Below, one piece after another: positions 15,210-23,402 of a stretch of 64,000 nucleotides of DNA. The first letter of the stretch is position 1. Each line of letters begins with the position of its first letter. The DNA lies in assembly GCF_019973735.1 (NCBI RefSeq), contig NZ_AP024463.1, forward strand, positions 62,001 through 126,000, in the 5' to 3' direction. Position numbers and translations under genes: made by a program. This DNA is from Arachnia rubra (GTDB lineage Bacteria > Actinomycetota > Actinomycetes > Propionibacteriales > Propionibacteriaceae). The notes beneath the pieces were generated by a model. It did not search any database and was not told the origin of the DNA. It worked only from the letters and a program-made list of their open reading frames with translations.

Positions 15210-15761
15210 ATGGGCCGGCGAGAACAGATCGCGGATGCGGGCATCAGGCTCATCGCCTCCGGCGGCGCGCACAGACTGACGCACCGGCTTGTCGACAAGA
15301 GTGCGGGACTGCCGCAGGGGTCGACGTCCTACTACGCCCGGACGCGGCGAGACCTCATCGCGCTCATCGTGCAGCGACTCTCCGATGGCTCCCAAGGCGA
15401 TATCGAGGACCTGACGATTCCCGCCTCACTCGATGAGGAGCAGGCCACCGCGCTGATCGCGTCCCTGACCCAGCGCATGCAGGAACGCGACGCGGCGCAG
15501 GTCGCGCGGTTCGCCCTCATGTTCGAGGTCAGGGACGACGATGAGCTGCGGACAGCGCTGAGCTCTGGCGCGCCCGTCCGCGCAAACCTTCAAGACATCG
15601 CCTTTCAGATCCTGACCGCTCTCGGCGCGCCCGACGCCACAGGGCGAGCCCCGGAACTGGTTGCGCTGGTCGACGCGCTCCTCATGTACCAGGCCGTCGA
15701 CGCAGCGCCCCTGGATATCGCGCACATCGTCCACGCCTACCTCGGAGGACTCAAGCGCTGA
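15210..15761 (+). CDS. TetR-family transcriptional regulator
   Basis: DNA-binding regulator of 183 residues. The N-terminal helix-turn-helix is seen in I-A-D-A-G-I-R-L-I-A-S-G-G, then R-L-V-D-K-S-A-G-L-P-Q-G-S-T-S-Y-Y-A, which matches the TetR signature in which the S-x-x-Y-Y motif closes the recognition helix. The rest is a helical ligand domain with no obvious specificity. The ATG at 15210 has GGAGG 8 bp upstream, although the frame is open far upstream. It is divergently transcribed from the oxidoreductase gene and probably controls that gene and itself through the palindrome at 15153-15168. The inducer is unknown. Confidence 0.88.
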   Translation: MGRREQIADAGIRLIASGGAHRLTHRLVDKSAGLPQGSTSYYARTRRDLIALIVQRLSDGSQGDIEDLTIPASLDEEQATALIASLTQRMQERDAAQVARFALMFEVRDDDELRTALSSGAPVRANLQDIAFQILTALGAPDATGRAPELVALVDALLMYQAVDAAPLDIAHIVHAYLGGLKR

Positions 15762-15841
15762 GGTCATGAGGCCACCCGGAGGGCGCTGGGAGGCTGCACA
15801 TAGAATTCCCCAGGGGGCGATCGCTAAGACAGGAGTAGCCC

Positions 15842-16756
15842 GTGCGCAACGTATTCGCAAGTCTTCTTTTCCTGGGAGCCCTCCTAATGGGGCTCGTCGG
15901 GTCTGTTCTGCACTGGGGCGACTACGTGGCGCGCTCCCCCGAGCCGACGGTGCGGCTGGCGCAGAGCATCATGCACGACGAAGCCGTCATCAACGCCATC
16001 TCCGATCAGCTGCAGAGCGCCGTCGACAAGCAGCTCCCGGAGGTCGCGAAGCAGATCCCCGGGCTGCGGGACCGCCTGCCGGAGCTGGTCAAACGCGGTG
16101 TCGACGCGGCCACGAGCGACGACCAGGCCCAGGCCACCTGGCAGAGCGTGCTCGACGAGACCCGTCGCACCCTGGTCACGGACCTGACCCAGTACAACTC
16201 CAGGCAGACCAGCACTGTGCCGTCGGTGTGGGTCAAACTCGACCCGCTGGTGGACCTGGTCTGGAAGAACGTCAAGGAGTCCGCCGACCCGGCGACGCAG
16301 GCGCTGCTGGCTAACGTCCAGGTGCCGCAGAACGTCCGGGTCAAGGCCACTGACCTGACCCATAGCCAGGCCGACTCGATCGGACAGGCGCTGAACCTGG
16401 TCAGCTACTGGGGGATCGCCTACCTCGTCGCGGCCGTGCTGCTGGTGGCCGGGATGCTGGTGGGCACCAAGAGGGCCCGGTGGGTGATGCTGATCGTGTT
16501 CCCCGCTCTCGGGACGGCCGGGGTGTCCGCGCTCCAGCACACGACGATGATCACGTTCAACGATCCAAGTAGCCAGCTGGCCACCACCCTCGGCAACCGC
16601 GTCGCGACCCAGCTCAGCGGGTCACTGGCGACGTGGCTGGATGGCTTCAAGTACCTGTGCGTGGCCCTGCAAGTGGTCGGCATCGTCGGCACCGTCATCG
16701 CCGTGAACGTTTATCGCAGACGCCGCATGAACAACTACAGCTACCAGGCCCAGTAG
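15842..16756 (+). CDS. Hypothetical four-span membrane protein
   Basis: This 304-residue protein has a first membrane helix or signal anchor at residues 4-24, a long polar, probably extracytoplasmic helical region of about 160 residues rich in D, Q and V, and then three membrane helices near residues 188-210, 217-234 and 264-285. It ends in a basic Arg-rich cytoplasmic tail. The GTG start has an AGGAG site 7 bp upstream. I do not recognise a named family; the layout resembles actinobacterial integral membrane proteins of unknown function. No operon partner follows. Confidence 0.7.
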   Translation: MRNVFASLLFLGALLMGLVGSVLHWGDYVARSPEPTVRLAQSIMHDEAVINAISDQLQSAVDKQLPEVAKQIPGLRDRLPELVKRGVDAATSDDQAQATWQSVLDETRRTLVTDLTQYNSRQTSTVPSVWVKLDPLVDLVWKNVKESADPATQALLANVQVPQNVRVKATDLTHSQADSIGQALNLVSYWGIAYLVAAVLLVAGMLVGTKRARWVMLIVFPALGTAGVSALQHTTMITFNDPSSQLATTLGNRVATQLSGSLATWLDGFKYLCVALQVVGIVGTVIAVNVYRRRRMNNYSYQAQ

Positions 16757-17253
16757 ACCGGATGGTGGCGCGTGGGAGCTCCTGGGTATGGGCTCTGGAG
16801 CCGGCTGGGGCCGGGCTGCTGGGAGATGCGCCGTGCCGGTCTGCTGGCTGGCATCTCTGAATCGTTGCGGCTAGACGCGCTGGGAATCGTAACCGCGGTG
16901 GAGGCGTCCAGTCGCAGCATCGAACGGTGTTCAGCGTCGATTGTGTCGGTCTCCACTTTCGATTTATTTCGCGGTGAAGACCCGGCCTGCCAGAGCACCA
17001 CCCCAGGCCAGGGCCACCCACACCGTCTAGATGGTCAGTCGGGCTCAGTGAAATTAGGAGTTGACAAGGTGCGATGATGAGTCTCTTGGTGGTGAGGAGA
17101 TGCCAAGAGGCGTGACCATGAACTTTTCGCCAGTCCCGTCGTGTATCGACTGGCCAGCTGACGGTGAGGTCCATCCGAAGCGATATGTGATCGGACCTCT
17201 CCGAGTGCGAAACTCAAGTCATCAGAACCACTTCGAACTAAGGAGTTCCTATC
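16757..17253. other. Region without a supported gene
   Basis: Frames of up to 108 codons exist on the plus strand, but they have neither a convincing ribosome site nor recognisable content. A TTGACA hexamer at 17061-17066 has no good -10 partner. The 12-mer CGTCTAGATGGT at 17024-17035 recurs at 17615-17626. I see nothing else. Confidence 0.4.
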
Positions 17254-17430
17254 GTGCGTCACTTCGCTCTTGCACTCGTCATCACCACCGCTCCCCTCAC
17301 TGCTCCCACCGCCCCGACTGTGCCTGCCGAAGTTTCCCAGCAGACCAGTGTCACCTCCACTGCTCCCTCCTTCATCGCCATGTGTGATGGGCTGCCGGCC
17401 TGGCTGCGAAACATGTTGTGCAAGGACTGA
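17254..17430 (+). CDS. Small secreted peptide with C-terminal Cys pair
   Basis: This 58-residue product begins with a short signal-like region: M-R-H at the start, a hydrophobic stretch F-A-L-A-L-V-I, then Ala/Pro/Thr-rich sequence and a possible cleavage after V-P-A. The end of the protein, C-D-G-L-P-A-W-L-R-N-M-L-C-K-D, has Cys44 and Cys56 enclosing 11 residues, so a small disulfide loop is likely. The GTG start is preceded by TAAGGAG with an 8-bp gap, the strongest ribosome site in this otherwise empty region. I do not recognise the peptide; an exported signal, a bacteriocin or a toxin-like peptide are all possible. An overlapping antisense frame lacks a comparable start. Confidence 0.55.
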   Translation: MRHFALALVITTAPLTAPTAPTVPAEVSQQTSVTSTAPSFIAMCDGLPAWLRNMLCKD

Positions 17431-18563
17431 GCCTCAGCATATGAGTTATAGTAGTTTTCAAACACAACTTTTTGCGGTTCGCTGAGGCACCGTAATCTGA
17501 GGAAATTACACACTCCAATTCCTCAAGTCCTCAAGAGCTATGTCAGCTTCACTGCGACACCTCTTCGGCGAGATTCCAAGGTCGGTAACCCGCCGAATTT
17601 ATCCGCTCGAACACGTCTAGATGGTTGAGTCTATGGGTGGTGTTTCGGCGCGGTGTGGTAGTGGAGGCTGGGGAGGGTATCCAGAGTCGGTGTTGCTAAC
17701 ACCAATGCCGATCCTATGGAAGGTCTCGTTGTGGTCACCGGTCTGGATACCCTCGCTACAGCACTCTACGTTTCTTGCGATGACCTGATGAAATCCCATC
17801 CCGAACGTGTCCCTGTGAAATGCCCGGCATTTCATGAATAGTGGCGAATAAGTCTCATGATATAGCTTCCTTAAAACAAAACCTGCCGTCCTGAATACGC
17901 CAAACCCCCACAGTACTCCAGTCCACGAAACGCCGGGCACTCCATGTAGAGCGTGAGTCGATGTCGTGTGAAGTCGATTCCCCGTCCGTGAGTGACCTGA
18001 TGAATGCGGGCTATAATTTCAAGAATTATTTCTGCCGGGAGGTCTGTAGTAGACTGATAGCGCATCGGCTGCTTTCGTCGAGTTCTTTTGGATTATGGCA
18101 TTTTAATTCTCGCATGAAGCAGTTGGTGCCTACAACCATTTTATAAGGAATAATCCAAAATAAACCCGTGAATAATGAAGCTTATTCGCAGCTGCGGGCA
18201 ACCAGGCACTGACGAGGGGTTTTACCGCCCCTCAGGTATCCATGAATAAACCTCAATGCCCTCAGCTAGTGTAATCATAAAACGAATTCACTCGGCGCTA
18301 GGCTACCGCATCACCAATCATGTTTACCGGGAATGGAATCAAGTCCAGACGGCAGCTTAAAAATTCAGTTTTCAACAGTGCTCGCAAAGCATACAGCACT
18401 CCAAAATTCCTTCGCTGGGGTCTGCTCCCGCATTGCAGCTAGAATCCTGACTCTGACTACCGCGATCTGGCACAGCGGCCACACCAAGGCCGCCATCCAT
18501 TGAGCACTGACCACCTCCACGATCACCAACCCCTTGGACTCAACAATCATCTAGTATCGGGCC
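17431..18563. other. Long intergenic region, partly AT-rich, with inverted repeats
   Basis: No gene is supported across 1.1 kb. It contains an inverted repeat of about 19 bp (17673-17692 with 17736-17754) and a 6-bp GC hairpin at 18214-18233. The part from about 18000 to 18350 is AT-rich. Short frames of 60-107 codons here have no ribosome sites. It may hold regulatory sequence for the histidine kinase gene or decayed DNA. Confidence 0.4.
17673..17754. repeat. Inverted repeat of about 19 bp
   Basis: GAGGGTATCCAGA at 17673 reappears in reverse complement as TCTGGATACCCTC ending at 17754. The match continues inward through CGGTG/CACCG with one offset, around a loop of about 43 bp. It has no gene association that I can see. 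A structured RNA or the remains of mobile element ends are possible. Confidence 0.5.
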
Positions 18564-20882
18564 ATGGCGAGGACAGGCGAATCAAGACCCATGCATCAAC
18601 GTGGGCGTACTAGAGGGGTGGACGTTGGCAACGAACTGCTTCGCTGGGTGCGCTTAGTCGTTGCGGCGCTCACGATCACGGACCTGACTTACTTTTTGAC
18701 CTCTCGGGTCCTGACTCATGGCGAACCCGGGCCAGTACGGACGGCGCAGAACCTCGTCGGTTACGCAGCGATCTTCCTGTCTTTGGCCCGACCCCGGCTG
18801 GGAGCATGGCTCGGGCTTGTCGTGTCGGCGACGTGTCTGTGGGATGGACCCTCGGGCACTGTTTATCCCTTGGCCTTCGTCGGCATCAGCATGCTATGGT
18901 CCTCCGCTCCAAAAAAGCAGCTCTTGGTGCCGACGCTTGGCTACGCGCTAGTTTTCCTTGGCGTCTTCTTTTCTCCTGCCGTTACTATGGCTGCCGCCTT
19001 GCTGATGGCATCCGCGATTCTGGTGGGTCTCCTCGTCGGCTACGGCACTCGATTGATGCTTCGTCGGCTGCGCAGCGGCGAGCGGCGCCTCAGCCAACTC
19101 CGACATCAACAGCGCACACAGGAACTGGCTGAGCACCAGCTTGTCATGAGCCACGTCCAGGGTGAGATCCAGGAGATACTCGAGAACGAGTGGCGGCGCG
19201 CGGAAGCCAGCAGCCGGGTGCCCGATGAGCACGAGCTTTTCCTGGCCATCGATAGGGCTGAGTCTGCTTCACGCTACGCACTCGGGCAGCTTCGCAGCCT
19301 CGTGGGCAGTCTTCGGAGCAACCGGTCATCCGACGAGTGGTTCGTGGTTGAATCAATCCGTGAGTGCGCCGAGGATGCTGAGGACGAGCTGATCTCTCAC
19401 GGTTATGACGCGCGGCTCGACACTACCGGGGATTTCGAGGGCATCGACTTAGGCATCTGCACAGCGGTATGTCGAAGTCTCCACTGGGGCGTCAACGATC
19501 TCCTCCAACACGCCGTACCCGGGGCGAATATCCGGTTGAGACTTGAACGATCCCGCACTGCTCTCCGTATCGTTATCAGTGAGCAGCGGCCCGGGGCCGG
19601 GTCGTGGTCGTCGGTCGAGGCGGCGCCCATTCCCGAGATGCTCGTCAACCACCTGGCCCCGGTCAGGGGGACCGTGACGTATACATCCTCCCGACGCTGG
19701 CACCTGGACATCACGATTCCTTTTACAGAGGAGCATCCCGCAGGCACCGCCTTCGGTAATGGTATCCAGTGGCAACGCATCATCAAGCGCATCGGTGTGG
19801 CTACTGCGGCCCTCGGCCTGATCGCGTCAGTCTTGTTGATGGTCTTGACCCGCGATCCCGGTTTCTCTCCTGAGACGCTGGCGAGTGCTACGGCATGTCT
19901 CGCCATGCTCCTCTCCTTGCTCAACTTGTCGTGGGCAACAGCGATCGGTATCTCATCTGCGCTTGTGTCACTGCTGTCGCGCTCTCCGTGGCTGACTGAC
20001 CTCCTGATGGTGGGCGCCTGGGCAGCCGCCACCATTATCCGTGGCTATCGTTCCATCGCCTTGGCGGTTTCGCTGCTCGCTTCGGGTTACGTCGCCATTC
20101 GCCTCGTGACGTATTCCACATACCTGGCGCTGTTCACGGGGGCGTTGCTGTTCAGCACCTTGTTGGCGATCGACGTCTTCGCCCGACGCGCTAACCAGAC
20201 CGCTGCGGCGGCGGAGAGCATTGAAAACGAGATCGAGGCCCTCAGGCAGAAGGTGCGTCAGGAACTTGCCGGGGAACTTCATGATGTGGTCGCGCTCCAA
20301 CTCTCGAGGATCGTGCTCACGGCGGAGGCCGTGCGTACACAGAAGGAGCCTTCACCCCAGGAAGCATTGGTCGCGATGGCTGATGCGCTGCGCACCACGA
20401 AGATGGAGCTTGAACTCATGGCCACGATTCTCGCCAACCCGGGGCCCCACGAGGTGAATCATCCCGAGACCGTTGCCCTGGCGGCCAAGTCACTCGTCAA
20501 CACGCTCAAGAGCCACCGGCACCAGCCGGTCATCACCGTAGATCCGAATCTGGACAAGATCAATTCGAACTCTCAGCACCTCATCGTGCGCATCCTTCGG
20601 GAATGCGCGACGAACATCCTGCGCTACGCTCCCGAGGCGAGTGAATGTCACTTCCGCGTGGCCAACGAACCTCAGGGAGTGACAATCGAGGTTCGTAGCC
20701 TGTTATCTAAGGAAGAAGCGAGACCCCGGATCACGTCGATCTCAAGTGGTTTTGGGATCGTTGGCCTCGGGGAACGGGTGCGGGCTATGGGAGGCAACTT
20801 CAAAGCCGGACCCGTTGGGGAGGAATGGGTTGTGCGTGCGCACCTCACCCCAGGTGATCCCGTCACCGTCACGCAGCCATGA
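18564..20882 (+). CDS. Fused tandem histidine kinase, first half degenerate
   Basis: This 772-residue protein contains two successive NarL-type kinase units. Unit one has about five membrane helices (residues 30-160), then a coiled segment and a kinase-like region that lost the H box: where R-x-L-H-D is expected it reads A-E-H-Q-L-V-M-S-H-V, although A-L-G-Q-L-R-S-L-V-G-S-L-R is still recognisable. Its ATPase part is also eroded. Unit two has a second set of membrane helices (about 410-540), a HisKA_3 box with His573 in E-L-A-G-E-L-H-D-V-V-A, and an ATPase domain ending G-F-G-I-V-G-L-G-E-R-V-R-A-M-G-G. So unit two should phosphorylate a LuxR-type regulator, while unit one may be a sensory pseudokinase. 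No regulator adjoins it. Its 3' end overlaps the converging sugar operon by 14 bp. Confidence 0.8.
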   Translation: MARTGESRPMHQRGRTRGVDVGNELLRWVRLVVAALTITDLTYFLTSRVLTHGEPGPVRTAQNLVGYAAIFLSLARPRLGAWLGLVVSATCLWDGPSGTVYPLAFVGISMLWSSAPKKQLLVPTLGYALVFLGVFFSPAVTMAAALLMASAILVGLLVGYGTRLMLRRLRSGERRLSQLRHQQRTQELAEHQLVMSHVQGEIQEILENEWRRAEASSRVPDEHELFLAIDRAESASRYALGQLRSLVGSLRSNRSSDEWFVVESIRECAEDAEDELISHGYDARLDTTGDFEGIDLGICTAVCRSLHWGVNDLLQHAVPGANIRLRLERSRTALRIVISEQRPGAGSWSSVEAAPIPEMLVNHLAPVRGTVTYTSSRRWHLDITIPFTEEHPAGTAFGNGIQWQRIIKRIGVATAALGLIASVLLMVLTRDPGFSPETLASATACLAMLLSLLNLSWATAIGISSALVSLLSRSPWLTDLLMVGAWAAATIIRGYRSIALAVSLLASGYVAIRLVTYSTYLALFTGALLFSTLLAIDVFARRANQTAAAAESIENEIEALRQKVRQELAGELHDVVALQLSRIVLTAEAVRTQKEPSPQEALVAMADALRTTKMELELMATILANPGPHEVNHPETVALAAKSLVNTLKSHRHQPVITVDPNLDKINSNSQHLIVRILRECATNILRYAPEASECHFRVANEPQGVTIEVRSLLSKEEARPRITSISSGFGIVGLGERVRAMGGNFKAGPVGEEWVVRAHLTPGDPVTVTQP

Positions 20883-21846
20883 GTTTGCCCATGTGGGCGA
20901 ACAGCACCGGGGGATCGGGCATTTTGTATCCCGGCTCGAGTGTTGACCAATGCTCGTGAACTGATAATACGAGGCGCTCAGATTCACCGAGAGGGCCGGT
21001 CGGTGACATAGGCAGTGCCGCGTGGAGGTGCTTGACCGTCTCAGCGGCGTTCAGACCATTGTCATGAGCCCGGTGAACTTCCTTGTCAAACCAGGTCAGG
21101 AACTCCTGAGTCTCGTCGATTAGCTCGATGCCGCCCGGCAGCCCGTGGCCCGGCACGATCACGGCGGGTTTGAGGTTTCGTAGTGTGTCTAGGGCGGTGA
21201 GCCATGTACTCACCGATCCGGACAGGCCGGGCGTGTGCCCCGCAAGAACGGTGTCGCCGACGAAGAGGATCTTGTCGGCCGGCAGCCATATGGCGAGCAT
21301 CCCCGGGGATTGGGCGTTGCCGAGGGGGATGAGGTGCACGTCACGTTCCAGCCGCGCGTACTGTTCGGGTGCCTCCACGAACCTGGTCGGGGGAGCGAGC
21401 CGGATGTCTTTGAATGAGAACGGGCCCGTGAGAGCCTTCGCGACTCGGCGCATGCTCCGCGGGAGGATGGCCTGGAGCTTCGACACTTTGTGAAGCCCAT
21501 CGGGGGAGGAGGTCTGCAGGTCGTCCCAGGCTTCGCGTGTCGAAATGACCTCCACGTCACCGCCTGCGATGAGCTGGTTGCCCCAGCAATGATCCGAGGC
21601 GCCTGAGGTGTTGACGAGGCCGACTACAGGGGCATTTGCCACGTAGGGGGCGAGGCACTCGATCATCACCTGCGTGGTGTGCAGGTCGTTGAGAGTGTCG
21701 ACTAGGAGGGTGGATCGCCCGTCTGAGATCATGCCCGCGTTGCCGTATCCCCAGGTGCCAGGTGGCTGCAAATAGGCGTGGACGCCGGGGGCAAGCTCTT
21801 CAAGGTATGAGGGCTTCGAATGGATTGGTGTTGGGTCAGGCCGCAT
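20869..21846 (-). CDS. Metallo-beta-lactamase-fold protein with degraded metal site
   Basis: This 325-residue protein keeps the outline of the metallo-beta-lactamase fold: D-T-L-N-D near residue 50, the S-D-H-C-W-G-N segment, F-V-G-D-T-V and V-P-G-H-G. In active members the first motif reads H-x-H-x-D-H; here it reads S-G-A-S-D-H, so the first two His ligands are gone, and the next His position reads N-A-Q-S. A normal two-metal hydrolase is therefore unlikely. The ATG at 21846 has AAGGAG 6 bp before it and overlaps the stop of the 2,3-dehydratase gene, which makes it the last gene of the deoxysugar operon. A role in sugar or macrolide maturation, or a non-hydrolytic binding role, is inferred only from this position. 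Confidence 0.7.
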   Translation of the reverse strand: MRPDPTPIHSKPSYLEELAPGVHAYLQPPGTWGYGNAGMISDGRSTLLVDTLNDLHTTQVMIECLAPYVANAPVVGLVNTSGASDHCWGNQLIAGGDVEVISTREAWDDLQTSSPDGLHKVSKLQAILPRSMRRVAKALTGPFSFKDIRLAPPTRFVEAPEQYARLERDVHLIPLGNAQSPGMLAIWLPADKILFVGDTVLAGHTPGLSGSVSTWLTALDTLRNLKPAVIVPGHGLPGGIELIDETQEFLTWFDKEVHRAHDNGLNAAETVKHLHAALPMSPTGPLGESERLVLSVHEHWSTLEPGYKMPDPPVLFAHMGKLMAA

Positions 21847-23230
21847 GCTTTTCTCCTTCATTGGGGACGTTTCGGAAGGCCGGATCATCGCTTCTGCTAG
21901 TGGGTGGAATAGCTGATCCGCTCATTTTTCTTGACAGGACCGACTGCAGACACAACGCGAGGGTCCGTGCCTCCACAGTCAGGTATCGCGGATGGACGAG
22001 CAAGCGTTGAATCGTGCGGAGGGACACCCAGACCTTCCCTTGGGGGGCCGGCATATCCACAACGTCGACGAGTTCTCGGACGACGTAGCGGGACAGGGCA
22101 TCTAGGAACCGTCCTCCCTCCTCGGACTGAACCTGATCGTGCAAGATCTTGGTTTGTCCCAAGGGGAAGCCGTGTGACTGATCGCGCTCGGTGGGGCCAA
22201 GCTCGACGATGTCGGTAAGCCCTGGTTCTTCCGTGAGTGACAGCAGGCACTCCACGTCGTCGGCGGTACGCCGGAAGATCAGGTCGAATTGTCTCTCGTC
22301 GCAGGGACGTAGGAGCGGCTGGGACCATTCGAGGACCTCCCGCCCGGCTGCGTGGATTCCCCGGCCAACGATCTCGAACGGGCCGGTGGGATTTGTCGAC
22401 CGTAGCTTCTCGCCGTCATCGTGCCAATTCCATACCTCATTGAGGCTGATCCGATGTACCACCATGGAGGTCGTGGTGCGGGCGGTGTTCAGCGCGGTGA
22501 GTGTGGTTTGAAGTCGGCTGAGCGACGCCTCCGAACCTGGTGGGCTCACCGATGTGAGCTGGCTTGTCAGGCATCCCAGGACCGACCGGGAATCCATGTT
22601 GACAACGTCCTTGGCCTCTAGAAAATGAAAGAGCTGTCCCAAGGTCATCCAGCAGAAATCCGCTCGGGCGTCTACGCGCTCACCCGTCCACACGACGATG
22701 TTGCGGTTGCGCTTTTGGTAGAACCACCATCCCTGTTCTGATTGCAGGGTGTCGACGAGAACGCGATCGGCGGCGGGGGATCTGAATTCCTCGAAGTAAG
22801 GGACTGTGCTGCCCCCGTGAACCCGGGAGAAGTTGCTCTTCGTTGCCTGGATGGTCGGGGCGAGTTGGATGCCGCTGGGGTTGCCGGGCTCGATCTTGGC
22901 CTGGACTAAGAGGTGGACCACGCCGTCGAAGGTGGACAGGAGGAAGCCGAGGATCCCGATCTCCGGTTGCTCAATGATGGGTTGTCGCGTGGGGCCATTG
23001 GCCCCCTCGATCTGGATACCCGTGATGCGGAAGAAGCGCCCGCTTCGGTGTACCCAGTCACCGGTTGCCGACTCACGTGACCAGTCCTCAAGCTCAGACA
23101 GCGGAAGCGGTGTCGTCGTGAGCCAGTTCCGTTGACGGCAGTCGTCCAGCCAGGCCTCGACCTCGTCGAGTCTGTTGATCCCATCGAGCGTGCGAATCGA
23201 ATGGGTGAACTCAGCCTGCATAATGGACAC
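21836..23230 (-). CDS. NDP-hexose 2,3-dehydratase
   Basis: Enzyme of 464 residues in the TylX3/SpnO/EvaA/DnmT family, which removes water across C2-C3 of an NDP-4-keto-6-deoxyhexose as the first step of 2-deoxygenation. The family is built from two homologous halves. Each half carries the block seen here as I-x-x-x-N-R-E/G-V-x-x-W and, in the middle, P-x-x-Q-A-T-x-S-N-F-x-x-V-H-G-G, here I-Q-A-T-K-S-N-F-S-R-V-H-G-G. Aromatic-rich Q-G-W-W-F-Y-Q-K-R-N-R is also typical. The GTG at 23230 has GAAGGGAG 7 bp upstream. It is followed at once by the MBL-fold gene. It fixes the pathway as producing a 2-deoxysugar. Confidence 0.92.
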   Translation of the reverse strand: MSIMQAEFTHSIRTLDGINRLDEVEAWLDDCRQRNWLTTTPLPLSELEDWSRESATGDWVHRSGRFFRITGIQIEGANGPTRQPIIEQPEIGILGFLLSTFDGVVHLLVQAKIEPGNPSGIQLAPTIQATKSNFSRVHGGSTVPYFEEFRSPAADRVLVDTLQSEQGWWFYQKRNRNIVVWTGERVDARADFCWMTLGQLFHFLEAKDVVNMDSRSVLGCLTSQLTSVSPPGSEASLSRLQTTLTALNTARTTTSMVVHRISLNEVWNWHDDGEKLRSTNPTGPFEIVGRGIHAAGREVLEWSQPLLRPCDERQFDLIFRRTADDVECLLSLTEEPGLTDIVELGPTERDQSHGFPLGQTKILHDQVQSEEGGRFLDALSRYVVRELVDVVDMPAPQGKVWVSLRTIQRLLVHPRYLTVEARTLALCLQSVLSRKMSGSAIPPTSRSDDPAFRNVPNEGEKHAA

Positions 23231-23402
23231 GATTTAGCTCCCTTCTAGGACGGTCGTGATGCCGGGGGAGAAGGTGCAGATGGAAGAATTTCGCCAATTC
23301 GGGGGTGTCGTGGCTCTTCGTCGACAGGGCGTGGCCACTGCCGGGCTCTTGTATGGCGAGTGACTCGAGCGCGTCCGGGGTCGACGTCGGGACGGTCGTC
23401 AT
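23211..23402 (-). CDS. Short coupled ORF of unknown function in the sugar operon
   Basis: A 63-codon frame begins with ATG overlapping the stop of the ketoreductase gene (ATGA) and ends 20 bp inside the start of the 2,3-dehydratase gene. It fills the only gap in the operon. The product is polar, rich in His, Pro and Arg toward the C-terminus, with no signal or membrane helix, and matches nothing that I know. It may be a small pathway protein, or simply a translated spacer that keeps ribosomes moving to the dehydratase start. Confidence 0.3.
   Translation of the reverse strand: MTTVPTSTPDALESLAIQEPGSGHALSTKSHDTPELAKFFHLHLLPRHHDRPRRELNRVHYAG

Noticed and set aside
17259..17513. 84-codon minus-strand ORF antisense to the small secreted peptide
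   Set aside because: Its start has no ribosome site, whereas the plus-strand GTG has a strong one and a signal-like sequence.
17961..18146. 61-codon plus-strand ORF in the AT-rich intergenic region
   Set aside because: No ribosome site, no recognisable features, ordinary chance length.
10709..18254. 15-bp inverted match between GAGGTTTATTCATGG near 10709 and CCATGAATAAACCTC near 18240
   Set aside because: In 64 kb a few exact 15-mer matches are expected by chance, and the flanks do not extend the similarity.
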